NCBI GenBank assembly: GCA_022841705.1
Contig: JALHQZ010000001.1
Location: 1,488,001-1,552,000, forward strand
Length of the DNA stretch: 64,000 nucleotides
Reading direction: 5' to 3'
Source: Pirellulales bacterium
Lineage (GTDB): Bacteria; Planctomycetota; Planctomycetia; Pirellulales; Lacipirellulaceae
Positions 54,513 to 63,688 of the stretch are shown here, in pieces (positions within the stretch are counted from its first letter, which is position 1; the number at the start of each line of letters is the position of its first letter). The position numbers and the translations under genes are program-made. Under the pieces are notes generated by a model that was not told the DNA's origin, made no database searches, and worked only from the letters and a program-made list of their open reading frames with translations.

Positions 54513-56219
54513 TTATGTGACTAAACTCCCCTCTGGACTCTGAGGCATCGGCGCAGCGCTCTTCCTTCGACGCTTGATCAAATCTGCGACGGTCTCGTTG
54601 GCCTCGACCTCGGCGTGATCCCTCACGTAGCCGGCTCGTTTGAGCGTGTCGCGGACGGCGCCGTGAGCTTCGGCCAATTCGAATGCGATTCCCCGATCCT
54701 CGAGGTTCTGGTGAAGATCCATCAGGAGTTCCGTGCCTGCCATGTCAATGACTGGCGTCGTGCCCAGAAAAAATACCGCAAGCTCAATTTGTTCTTCACG
54801 TTGTGCCAGCAACTCGAAGAAGCGGTCACGCACATAGTCCGCATTGAAAAACAGCAACGGTCCTTCGCAGCGGAACACGAAGACACCCGCGATCCGTTCA
54901 TTCTCTGGATGTCGCACACGGTCGGCGAAGTAATCGGTATCTTGCACGCGGCCAAGCTCGGTGGTATGCGGGCGCGAACCACGTCGCAGTAACAAGAGCA
55001 ACGACAGCACCGAGCCGATCAAGACGCCACGTAGAATTCCGGAACCAAGCACACCCAAGAGCGCTACGATAGCAATCCCGAACTCCATGTGGCTGAAGCG
55101 CCAGAGCCGCTGGAGTGAACTTAGTTTGAATAACCCGCCTACAGCCGTTAGCACAATAGCGGCAAGTACCGGCTGCGGGAGATTGCGAAGCATTCCGGAG
55201 AAGAACAGGGCGACCAGCAGCATAATGAGTGCCGCGACAAAGCTGGAGAGCGGGGTACGCGCTCCGCCAGATTCATTGACAAGCGATTGAGACATGCCAC
55301 CGCTCACAGGGAAGCCTTGGCCCAATCCGGCCGCAAGATTGGCGCCGGCCAGCGCAAGAAACTCTTGGTTCGGATCCAGACGGTAACCATTCTTGCGCGC
55401 GAACATTCGTCCGATGGCGGCTGTTTCGACAGAGCCCAGGAGAAAGCATGCCATGGCCAGCGGGAGCAATTCATTCAAGTCGGAAGCGTTAACATCGGGG
55501 AGTCCGACGGGCGGGAGCCCCTGCGGAACGTTACCTAGCATCTCGACACGGTGGCTCGCCAAGTCGGCTACCGATGCGATTGCGACACCAGTAATGACGA
55601 CTAAGAGAGCAATGGGCTGGTGTTTGAGATAGCGTTTGCCAATGAGCAAGGCTGCTAATGCGCAGACGCCAATCCCCAGCGACGTCGCGTTCGTTTCGTG
55701 CAAATGAGAAGCGAAGTGCCAAGTCCGTTCCCAGAAGTCACCATGCGCGCCCTTGAAGCCGCAAAACTTAGGTAACTGCGTAACGGTGAGAAATAATGCG
55801 ATCCCCGATTTGAATCCGATCAGAACCGTCTCCGAAACAAAGTTCACAATTTCGCCAGCACTTACCAGCCAGCCGAGAAAAAAGAGCACTCCCACGAGAA
55901 TCGCATTGGCAGCCGCCAAGGCGGCGAAGCGTGCCACGTCACCGTCGGCCAGTTGACTGAGTGACGCCCCAACAAGTAGTGAAATGGCGGACGTAACCGT
56001 GACTGCCGTTTGCCGCGAGCTGCAGAATAACCAGAAGACAAGCCCCGCGAACAGACATGAATACAATCCTGCCTCAGGCGGGAGCCCCGCGAGTGAGGCA
56101 TCGCCGAGAGCCGCGGGGATCAAGTAAGCCGCTAAAGTGACGCCCGCGATGACGTCGGCGCGCAACCAGTCTCGCTGGTACTTGGGCAACCACGAAAGTA
56201 TCGGGCACAGCAAGTTCAT
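54513..56219 (-). CDS. SulP-family inorganic anion transporter with STAS domain
   Basis: A 568-residue inner-membrane transporter. The SulP start WLRADVIAGVTLAAYLIPAALGDASLAGLPPEAGLY appears in pieces as expected, followed by about 12 hydrophobic helices, including the conserved GFPVSGGMSQSLVNESGGARTPLSS. The cytoplasmic STAS domain (about 425-545) contains VFRCEGPLLFFNADYVRDR and DMAGTELLMDL. SulP proteins carry sulfate, bicarbonate or other anions. It is upstream of pfkA on the same strand. The substrate is unassigned. Confidence 0.93.
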   Translation of the reverse strand: MNLLCPILSWLPKYQRDWLRADVIAGVTLAAYLIPAALGDASLAGLPPEAGLYSCLFAGLVFWLFCSSRQTAVTVTSAISLLVGASLSQLADGDVARFAALAAANAILVGVLFFLGWLVSAGEIVNFVSETVLIGFKSGIALFLTVTQLPKFCGFKGAHGDFWERTWHFASHLHETNATSLGIGVCALAALLIGKRYLKHQPIALLVVITGVAIASVADLASHRVEMLGNVPQGLPPVGLPDVNASDLNELLPLAMACFLLGSVETAAIGRMFARKNGYRLDPNQEFLALAGANLAAGLGQGFPVSGGMSQSLVNESGGARTPLSSFVAALIMLLVALFFSGMLRNLPQPVLAAIVLTAVGGLFKLSSLQRLWRFSHMEFGIAIVALLGVLGSGILRGVLIGSVLSLLLLLRRGSRPHTTELGRVQDTDYFADRVRHPENERIAGVFVFRCEGPLLFFNADYVRDRFFELLAQREEQIELAVFFLGTTPVIDMAGTELLMDLHQNLEDRGIAFELAEAHGAVRDTLKRAGYVRDHAEVEANETVADLIKRRRKSAAPMPQSPEGSLVT

Positions 56220-56911
56220 GACGATTTAGGTGTCCTTGCAACGCGACTTCGCAACGCTTTGAGGAGGTCGGTTCGTCACATTGTTCGCTGTTCAGATCAG
56301 CATTCGCCTCAGTCGATCGTCCGAATCTCACTCACCTCACCGCCAAGACTTCAAAAATACGCGGCATCGTTGACGAGACGCTCGTAGCCAATCGCGTTAC
56401 CGCGATGTTGCATCTTACCAAAGCTGCTAACCCGAGGAATGCTTTAGCTGGACAGTACACGCCGACAGCCATCACCTTCGTCAAGTTAACTCTGCTCCCG
56501 GCGGCATGCAACACTGCGCCGGTGCGGCTGTCGCGACGGCATTTCGATCGGGCGACTCCCTGCATGGCATAAAGAAGGACCGACACGAATTGCCGCCAAT
56601 CAAGACTTAGCTCTCTTCAATTCAGATCTCCTGACGAAAAGCAGATTCGTCAGCTGGAAGCAACTGGACTCGTAGCCAAGCTGAAGACTATGATGAACCG
56701 CAGACAACATCGTATCGTCGCGAGAGTACTTTGATTGCGCGGCGCATGTCGGAATGATCCGATTTTGAGGAGGCAGCACTTATCTGATTTGTAGCGCCTT
56801 ACGGAAAACGCCACGAGTTGTTGAGAAACTCGCATGTTGAACTTGTCGTTGCCGCCGTTGGACAGCGGAAGAGCTCGATCAAGATTCGGTTCTAACACAA
56901 GGGTTGGCTCT
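56220..56911. other. Intergenic region, nothing recognised
   Basis: There are 692 bases between the divergent SulP and NTF2-like genes. It is less GC-rich than its neighbours. I see no gene, repeat arm or promoter that I can defend. Confidence 0.4.
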
Positions 56912-57799
56912 ATGAAACGAAAGATGATTACAGCAGCCGCATTGGCGTGGGGGTTGGCGGCAACCCAATTAGTTCAGGCGGATCAAGCAACAGATGAGGC
57001 CGCGATCCGCGCTGCCGTGCAGTCGTACGTGGCGGCTTACAATGCCGGCGATGCCAAAGCATTGGCGGCGCTGTGGTCGCCCGACGCCGTTTACACTTCT
57101 CCGGACAGTGGCGAGCAAGTCGTTGGTCGCGAAGCTATTCAAAAGCAATTCACCGACATCTTCGCCGAGTCGAATCGCACTAGGCTTGGTGCGACAACGC
57201 ATTCCATCCATTTCATCTCGCCGGGTGTAGCGGTCGAACAGGGGACCGCCGAACTTCAGACCCCCGATCAGTCGCCGCAAGAAAGCGAGTACACCGCCGT
57301 TTACGTCAAACGCGACGGCCAGTGGTTACTGGACCGCGTGACCGAGGAAGACGTGGTTGAGGTTCCTTCGCACTATGAAAATCTCAAAGACTTGGAATGG
57401 TTGATTGGCAAATGGACTGACCAAGATGAACAGGCCACTGTGGTCACCGAGTGCAACTGGGCCCGCAACAACAACTTTCTCGTGCGATCATTTACCGTCC
57501 AAGTCCGCGACCGCATCGACATGGCTGGCATGCAGATTATCGGTTGGGATCCCGCGGCCAAGCAAATCCGCTCTTGGGTGTTTGACTCCGACGGTGGTTT
57601 TGCGGAAGGAACTTGGAAGAAAAAGGAAAACCGTTGGTACATTGAGCAGAATGGCATTTTAACCGATGGTCGGAAATCGTCGTCGTTGAATATCATCACC
57701 CAATTGGATGACAACACCTGTACTTTGCAGTCGGTTGATCGCACGGTGGATGGCGAGTTGCTTCCGAACATTGACGAAGTCCAAGTGACAAAGGAGTAA
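56912..57799 (+). CDS. Secreted NTF2-like (SgcJ/DUF4440) protein
   Basis: A 295-residue exported protein. The ATG at 56912 begins a signal peptide (MKRKMITAAALAWGLAATQLVQA). Residues 25-145 form an NTF2-like cone: EAAIRAAVQSYVAAYNAGDAKALAALW, then SPDAVYTSPDSGEQVVGREAI and EYTAVYVKRDGQWLLDRV. The second half (NLKDLEWLIGKW.. to the end) resembles the DUF1579-type beta barrel (WDPAAKQIRSWVFDSDGGF). The protein is planctomycete-like and likely binds a small ligand. It is followed seven bases later by the Gly-rich protein gene, so it heads an operon. Confidence 0.85.
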   Translation: MKRKMITAAALAWGLAATQLVQADQATDEAAIRAAVQSYVAAYNAGDAKALAALWSPDAVYTSPDSGEQVVGREAIQKQFTDIFAESNRTRLGATTHSIHFISPGVAVEQGTAELQTPDQSPQESEYTAVYVKRDGQWLLDRVTEEDVVEVPSHYENLKDLEWLIGKWTDQDEQATVVTECNWARNNNFLVRSFTVQVRDRIDMAGMQIIGWDPAAKQIRSWVFDSDGGFAEGTWKKKENRWYIEQNGILTDGRKSSSLNIITQLDDNTCTLQSVDRTVDGELLPNIDEVQVTKE

Positions 57800-57806
57800 C
57801 AAGGCG

Positions 57807-59303
57807 ATGAAAACCTTTATCTCGATAGGCGTGGCGATCTTGGCGACATTGCTCTTCATGATCGCCGAGGCAGACGCTCGCGGTGGACGTGGTGGAGGGG
57901 GTGGGCGAGGGGGCGGCGGACGGGGTGGCGGTGGATTCTCGGGTGGCGGGATGTCTCGCGGTGGATACTCCGGCGGCGGTTATCGGCCCAGTCCCTCAAT
58001 GGGCCGCTCGCCCTCGATGAGCCGCCCTTCACCCTACATGAACCGCCCTTCACCCTCGATCAACCGACCGAGCCCATCGCGGCCGAGTGGGGCGCGTCCT
58101 AACAGCACACCTCCCAAGGTGTCGCAACTTGGTGGGGGATCCCGCCCCAGCACCGGTGCGCGGCCCAACGCTGGCATTGGGCAACGACCGGGTGCAGGAG
58201 CCGTAACTCGTCCAAGCTCCGCCCAACTGCAAAGCTTTTTGGACATTAAGCCGGGCGGGGCGGCCGGAAGGCCGAGTACTTTACCCGCAACGCGACCGGG
58301 AGGGATGTCAGGCTCAATCGGGGCCGGCATCGCGGGAGGGATTACGGGCGGGGCTGCCGCGGAATTCTTGCGGGGAGGGGGGCCTCAAGCGGGCACACTG
58401 CCTGCCACCGGTCTCGGTGAGCGACCCGGCGTTGGTCAACGTCCGGGAGTTGGAGACCGTCCCGGCGTAGGGGAGCGTCCCGGCATTGCAGATCGTCCCG
58501 GGATTGGAGAACGTCCCGGAGTTGGTCAGCTTCCCGGTGTTGCCGATCGACCTGGCATCGCCAATCGGCCTAACACCGCGGATCGACCGCTCGCTAACAA
58601 CCGTGCCGAGCGCATCGAGAACCGGGGCCAATGGCAGGACAATCGCCTCGAGCGGCGTGACGAAATCCGCGACCAAGTTCGGGACAACTATCCGCGACTC
58701 GACTTTTGGTCGGACTACCCCAACTGGGCAGCCTGGCGGATTAACCGTCCGTATCGCTGGGCCACATGGGGCGCCCTCACAGGGTGGGTAGGCTACGGGT
58801 GGAGCGAGCCGATCGCCTACAGTTACGGCGAAAATGTCTACTGTGAAGACAATTCGGTCTACTATGGTGACCAGGCCGTGGCGACGACCGAAGAGTACGC
58901 CGAGCAAGCGGAAGGAATTATCGCCAGCGCTCCCGAGGTCGCGCCCGCAGAGGCCCAGTGGATGCCGCTAGGTGTTTTCGCGTTAACAGCGGACGGCCAA
59001 GCTTCCGGTCCCGATCCAACGTTGTTTTTGCAGCTTGCGATCAGTAAGGAAGGAGTGATCTCCGGCACCCTTCACAATACTACGACCAACTCCACACAAT
59101 CCGTCGAAGGTCTCGCGGATAAAGGGACCCAGCGCTGTGCTTGGACAATTGTCGGCAAAACTCGGCCGATCATGGAAACCGGCATCTCCAATCTCACCAA
59201 CGACACTGCCCCAGCGTTGGTCCACTTTGCGGATGGTCAGACCCAGCAGTGGCTGATGGTGCGTTTGGAAGAACCAGCGTCGCAACAATCAAGTACGGAG
59301 TGA
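57807..59303 (+). CDS. Secreted Gly-rich and hexapeptide-repeat protein
   Basis: A 498-residue exported protein. GGAG precedes the ATG. After the signal peptide come a Gly/Arg-rich zone (about 24-55), a Pro/Ser/Arg-rich zone (RPSPSMGRSPSMSRPSP), then hexapeptide repeats of RPGVGx type (about residues 205-260), and a conserved C-terminal half beginning QVRDNYPRLDFWSDYPNW, with NRPYRWATWGALTGWVGYGWSEP and a final beta-rich domain. The low-complexity part probably forms an extended cell-wall or surface stalk. It is co-directional with the NTF2-like gene and with the RND genes, the next start being six bases away. Confidence 0.85.
   Translation: MKTFISIGVAILATLLFMIAEADARGGRGGGGGRGGGGRGGGGFSGGGMSRGGYSGGGYRPSPSMGRSPSMSRPSPYMNRPSPSINRPSPSRPSGARPNSTPPKVSQLGGGSRPSTGARPNAGIGQRPGAGAVTRPSSAQLQSFLDIKPGGAAGRPSTLPATRPGGMSGSIGAGIAGGITGGAAAEFLRGGGPQAGTLPATGLGERPGVGQRPGVGDRPGVGERPGIADRPGIGERPGVGQLPGVADRPGIANRPNTADRPLANNRAERIENRGQWQDNRLERRDEIRDQVRDNYPRLDFWSDYPNWAAWRINRPYRWATWGALTGWVGYGWSEPIAYSYGENVYCEDNSVYYGDQAVATTEEYAEQAEGIIASAPEVAPAEAQWMPLGVFALTADGQASGPDPTLFLQLAISKEGVISGTLHNTTTNSTQSVEGLADKGTQRCAWTIVGKTRPIMETGISNLTNDTAPALVHFADGQTQQWLMVRLEEPASQQSSTE
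58415..58595 (+). repeat. 18-bp tandem coding repeats (RPGVGx hexapeptides)
   Basis: About ten imperfect 18-base units encode hexapeptides such as RPGVGQ, RPGVGD, RPGVGE and RPGIAD. The DNA repeats also vary at synonymous positions, so selection on the protein is likely. Confidence 0.75.
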
Positions 59304-59308
59304 GTGGT

Positions 59309-60568
59309 ATGTTTGGTAAGGTGCTCGGGGCCGCCGCGGTGTGCGTTGTCACGGTGCTGTGCGGGGGATGCGGAGCGCCCGACGCCGGTCCGGTGCCCGT
59401 CAGGCCAGTGCGCGCCATCAAGGTCGGAGACCTGCAGGTGATCAGCGGCCGCGAATTTCCTGGCCGGGCCCAAGCTAAAGACGAGGTCGACCTTTCGTTT
59501 CAGATTTCTGGTCCCCTTGTTTCACTGCCCGTTGACGTGGGCAGCACGGTGCGCAAAGGCGAGGTCGTCGCGGCGATCGATCCGAGGGATTTCCAAGCGG
59601 CTTTGGATAGCGCCGAAGGCAACTTAGCGCGCTCCCGCGCAAATTTAGTGGCGATGCAACGTGGAGCGCGTCCCGAAGAAATCGAGCAACTCAAGGCGGT
59701 TCTCGAGCAAGCCCAGGCCTCCTATCAGCAGGCTGACGCGGAACACCAACGCAACGCGAATCTTGTCGATAGCGGTGTCGTCACCAAATCGGAGTTCGAC
59801 ATTTCGTTAGCGCGTAAGCGAAGAACCTATGCGGAAATCAAGTCGGCGCAGGAAGCGTTAAACATCGGCCAGAAGGGGGCCCGAGCGGAGGACATCGAAG
59901 CCAAGCAGTCCGAGATCCGTGCGCTGGAGGCGGCAGTGGTCAACGCCAAGAACCAGTTGGAATACACGGTGCTCTCGGCGCCGTTCGATGGTGAAGTCGC
60001 GGCTCGGTACGTTGATAATTTTCAAACGGTTCAGGCGAAGCAACCGATTCTGCGGTTGTTGGACGTTTCCAAGATCGAAGTGACCGTCCAAATTCCGGAA
60101 AGCTTGATTGCGCTTGTACCGCAAGTGAAGGAGGTCGCATGCCGTTTCGACGCCCTCCCAAATCGTGAATTCCCGGGGAAGATCACGAAGATTGGCAGTG
60201 AAGCTTCGCAAACCACAAGGACGTATCCCGTCACCGTGCAGATTGATCAGCCAGAGGACGTGCGGATCTTGCCGGGCATGGCGGCCACCATCCGTGGTCA
60301 GTCGAAAGCGAACCCGGCGGACGCGGGCCTCAGTCTCGCTGTTCCTCCCGGAGTAATTTTTGCTGACACTGCGGGGGAAGGCAGTTTCGTCTGGGTTGTC
60401 GAACAGGGCCAGAAGGTCGTGCGGCGCCCCGTCACACTTGGCAAGCTGACAGCAGTGGGTCGCGAGATTAGCGAGGGACTGAAGCCGGGAGAATTGGTCG
60501 TTTCCACGGGCGTGCATTCGCTGCAAGAGAATCAACAGGTGAGGATTCTCGAGGAAGGGAGCCGTTAG
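59309..60568 (+). CDS. RND efflux periplasmic adaptor (membrane fusion protein)
   Basis: A 419-residue adaptor. The ATG at 59309 follows GGAG and starts MFGKVLGAAAVCVVTVLCGGCG, a probable lipoprotein signal with the Cys of CGGC. The lipoyl half DLSFQISGPLVSLPVDVGSTVRKGEVV, a long helical hairpin (EQLKAVLEQAQASYQQADAEHQ), the second half YTVLSAPFDGEVAARYVDN and beta-barrel/MP domains follow. It joins the RND pump to an outer-membrane channel. The pump gene starts five bases downstream, and the Gly-rich gene is six bases upstream. Confidence 0.95.
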   Translation: MFGKVLGAAAVCVVTVLCGGCGAPDAGPVPVRPVRAIKVGDLQVISGREFPGRAQAKDEVDLSFQISGPLVSLPVDVGSTVRKGEVVAAIDPRDFQAALDSAEGNLARSRANLVAMQRGARPEEIEQLKAVLEQAQASYQQADAEHQRNANLVDSGVVTKSEFDISLARKRRTYAEIKSAQEALNIGQKGARAEDIEAKQSEIRALEAAVVNAKNQLEYTVLSAPFDGEVAARYVDNFQTVQAKQPILRLLDVSKIEVTVQIPESLIALVPQVKEVACRFDALPNREFPGKITKIGSEASQTTRTYPVTVQIDQPEDVRILPGMAATIRGQSKANPADAGLSLAVPPGVIFADTAGEGSFVWVVEQGQKVVRRPVTLGKLTAVGREISEGLKPGELVVSTGVHSLQENQQVRILEEGSR

Positions 60569-60572
60569 CGCT

Positions 60573-63500
60573 ATGAACCTCGCCGCCTTGGCCCTCAAAA
60601 AGCGATCGATCACCTACTTTACGCTCGAGTTGCTGCTGGTGGGCGGAATTTTCTGCTATCTGCAACTTGGCCAACTCGAAGACCCCGAGTTCTCGGTGAA
60701 GACCGCGGTCATCACAACCACTTATCCTGGGGCCAGCGCCGAGCAGGTTGAGTTGGAGATCACCGACCGCATTGAGACCAAACTTCAAGAGATGGTCGAG
60801 CTGAAGAATGTGTACTCGAATTCGCGCCCCGGCCTGTCGATTATCAAGGTTGACATCAAGAGCCAGTACTGGGCTGACCGCCTGCCCCAAGTGTGGGACG
60901 TGGTGCGAAAAAAAGTTGCCGATGTTGAACCAACGCTGCCGCCTGGCGCAGGAAAGCCCAGCGTGGGCGACGACTTTGGCAATGTGTTTGGTTTTCTACT
61001 AGCGGTTAGTAGCGACGGGTTCGATTATGCGGAACTCGAAAACTACGTCAAAGACATGCGCAAGGAGCTCAGCGTCGTGCGGGGCGTCGCGCGGGTCGAC
61101 TTGTGGGGCGCACAAGAGAAACGCATCTTTCTGGAAGTTTCAACTTCCCAACTGACGGGATTGAACCTCACGCCTGCACAAATCATGCAGACTCTGGAGG
61201 CGCAAAATCTGGTGGTCGATGCAGGCCGGGTCGATTTTCAAGATCGGCGCCTGCGCATCGCGCCGACCGGTGAGTTCCGCTCGCCCGAAGAGATTGGCGA
61301 GCTCGCTGTCACCAGCCTCGCTAACGGCCGTGAAGAACTCATTCGTATCCGCGACATCGCCACGGTCAAGGTTGGATATATCGATCCTCCCACCCAGCTC
61401 TTGCGTCAAAACGGACGACAGGCGATCGCGATCGCCATCACGCCTGGATCAGGCGAGAACGTGGTAGAAGTTGGTCAAGCGCTCGACCGCCGCGTCAATG
61501 AGCTCGTCGCCGACTTGCCCGTGGGAATCGGCGTGGAGCGGATTTCCTGGCAATCCGATCAGGTAAGCGAGTCGATTCGAGCGTTCATGATCAGCCTGGT
61601 CGAAGCCGTGGTGATCGTACTGGCGCTGTTGGCGATTACGATGGGCATCCGGCCCGGCATCATCATCGGCATCAGCGGGTTGGTGTTCCCCATTCTAGGG
61701 ACGTTCGTGGTGATGGCCATCATGGGCATCGATCTCCATCGGGTCTCTCTGGGCGCGCTGATCATTGCGATGGGAATGATGGTGGATAATGCCATTGTGG
61801 TGACGGACGGAATCATGGTGCGCCTCGCGCAAGGTCGCGATCGGGTTGAGGCCGCCATCGAAGCGGCCAGCGGACCCGCCATGCCGCTCCTTGGAGCAAC
61901 CGTCGTGGCCTGTATGGCGTTTTATCCCATCTTTGCCTCGACCTACGATACAGGCGAGTATGCGGGGAGTCTGTTTACGGTGGTCGCCATCTCGCTGCTG
62001 CTGAGTTGGGTCTTCTGTCAAACTGCCGCGCCGTTGTTGTGCATCTTGATGCTCCCCTCCCCCCAACCGGGGCAAGCGACTGCTGAACCTTATCAGAGCA
62101 AATTTTATCAGCTCTTTCGTCGCTTGTTATGGATGACAATTCGCTACCGCGTGGCGTTCTTACTCATCATGGCGGGGATGCTAACCATTTCCGTCTACGG
62201 TTTTCGATTTGTCCCGCAGCTTTACTTTCCCGACTCCAGCCGTCGGCAGGTGATGATTGATTATTGGGCGCCCGAGGGAACGCGGATCCAACAAACCAGC
62301 GCCAATGTGCAGCGGATCGAAGCGTATCTCCAAACGCATGAAGCGACCGAGTCGGTGAGCGCGTTCATCGGCAAGGGACCGCCGCGCTTTTATCTGCCAG
62401 TCAGTGGCGAGGATCCCAATACTTCGTACGCCCAGATCATTGTCAACACCACCACGCTGGAAGGCGTTGACCAGCTTGTCCGGGATGCCGACGATTGGGC
62501 TCGCGAAAATGCCCCCGAAGCGCTGGTCCGCGTTCGCAAGTATGCGGTGGGCGCGTTCGACGACTGGAAAATTGAAGCCCGCTTTAGCGGACCGGCCAAC
62601 GCCGATCCCGACACGCTCCGCCGCCTGGCGGAAGAGGGTTCAGAGATTTTGCGCGCAACATCGCTCGCTAAGGAAGTTCGCATCAACTGGCGCGAACGGG
62701 TGCAGGCGATTGCGCCACAGTTCAACCAGGAGCGCGCCCGTTGGGCCGGCGTCTCGCGGGACGATCTGGCGCGCGTTACCCGGCGGGCGTCCGATGGGGT
62801 TGTCGTCGGTCAGTATCGCGAGGGTGACGACCTGATTCCGATTGTCGCCCGCAGCGTGGCGGCCGAGCGGTCGCGCGCGGCGACGACGCTCGAGGAGCTG
62901 CAAATAACTCCCCGATTCTCCACGCACGCGGTCCCCGTGTCGCAAGTCACGGATGGAATCCAAACCCCTTGGGAAGATCCCCTTATCTGGCGCTGGGATC
63001 GCCGGCGGGCAATTTCCGTGCAATGCTCACCCAATAACGTCACCGCTCCGACGCTTCGCAATTCCGTCCTCGATCAGTTCAACGCGATCGAGCTTCCGCC
63101 GGGCTACCGGCTCGATTGGGATGGCGAGTACTGGAGCGGAAAACAATCACAGGAGGCGCTGGCGCCCGGCATCGCCCCCGCAATTGTCGTCATGCTGTTT
63201 ATTCTGGTCGCGTTGTTCAACAGCATTCGGCCCATGCTGATTTGTATTCTCGTCATTCCGTTCGTACTCATTGGCATCACGAGCGGGCTCTTGATGACGA
63301 ACACTCCGTTCGGATTCATCGCTCTGCTGGGAGCAATGAGCCTCTCCGGCATGATGATCAAGAATGCCGTAGTGCTGTTGGACGAAATCTACACCAATTT
63401 GGACCGTGGGCTTTCGCCCTATAACTCTGTTGTTGAAGCGGCGGTCGCCCGGTTGAACCCCGTGGTCAATGCGGCGGGCACGACTGTGCTGGGGGTGATG

Positions 63501-63641
63501 CCAATGCTCCAGGACGTGTTTTGGGTGGCGCTGGCGGTCACCATTATGTTCGGACTCATCGTGGGTACACTGCTAACGATGGTCATGGTGCCGACCTTGT
63601 ACGCATTGCTGTACCGCATTCCGGCACCGACCGAACCATGA
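60573..63641 (+). CDS. RND-family efflux transporter permease
   Basis: A 1,022-residue inner-membrane pump with the usual two sets of helices and two large periplasmic loops. It opens with MNLAALALKKRSITYFTLELLLVGGIF; TYPGASAEQVELEITDRIE is in the first loop. TM4 carries GALIIAMGMMVDNAIVVTDG with the paired Asp positions used for proton relay, and GGATV-like SGPAMPLLGATVVACMAFYP follows. The second half has GFIALLGAMSLSGMMIKNAVVLLDEI. It belongs to the HAE1-like hydrophobe/amphiphile exporters. No outer-membrane factor gene is seen before the window ends. Confidence 0.96.
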   Translation: MNLAALALKKRSITYFTLELLLVGGIFCYLQLGQLEDPEFSVKTAVITTTYPGASAEQVELEITDRIETKLQEMVELKNVYSNSRPGLSIIKVDIKSQYWADRLPQVWDVVRKKVADVEPTLPPGAGKPSVGDDFGNVFGFLLAVSSDGFDYAELENYVKDMRKELSVVRGVARVDLWGAQEKRIFLEVSTSQLTGLNLTPAQIMQTLEAQNLVVDAGRVDFQDRRLRIAPTGEFRSPEEIGELAVTSLANGREELIRIRDIATVKVGYIDPPTQLLRQNGRQAIAIAITPGSGENVVEVGQALDRRVNELVADLPVGIGVERISWQSDQVSESIRAFMISLVEAVVIVLALLAITMGIRPGIIIGISGLVFPILGTFVVMAIMGIDLHRVSLGALIIAMGMMVDNAIVVTDGIMVRLAQGRDRVEAAIEAASGPAMPLLGATVVACMAFYPIFASTYDTGEYAGSLFTVVAISLLLSWVFCQTAAPLLCILMLPSPQPGQATAEPYQSKFYQLFRRLLWMTIRYRVAFLLIMAGMLTISVYGFRFVPQLYFPDSSRRQVMIDYWAPEGTRIQQTSANVQRIEAYLQTHEATESVSAFIGKGPPRFYLPVSGEDPNTSYAQIIVNTTTLEGVDQLVRDADDWARENAPEALVRVRKYAVGAFDDWKIEARFSGPANADPDTLRRLAEEGSEILRATSLAKEVRINWRERVQAIAPQFNQERARWAGVSRDDLARVTRRASDGVVVGQYREGDDLIPIVARSVAAERSRAATTLEELQITPRFSTHAVPVSQVTDGIQTPWEDPLIWRWDRRRAISVQCSPNNVTAPTLRNSVLDQFNAIELPPGYRLDWDGEYWSGKQSQEALAPGIAPAIVVMLFILVALFNSIRPMLICILVIPFVLIGITSGLLMTNTPFGFIALLGAMSLSGMMIKNAVVLLDEIYTNLDRGLSPYNSVVEAAVARLNPVVNAAGTTVLGVMPMLQDVFWVALAVTIMFGLIVGTLLTMVMVPTLYALLYRIPAPTEP

Positions 63642-63688
63642 CTTGAGAGCCGCTTTCGTTGCTCATGAACCCGCTGTGAACCGCTCTA

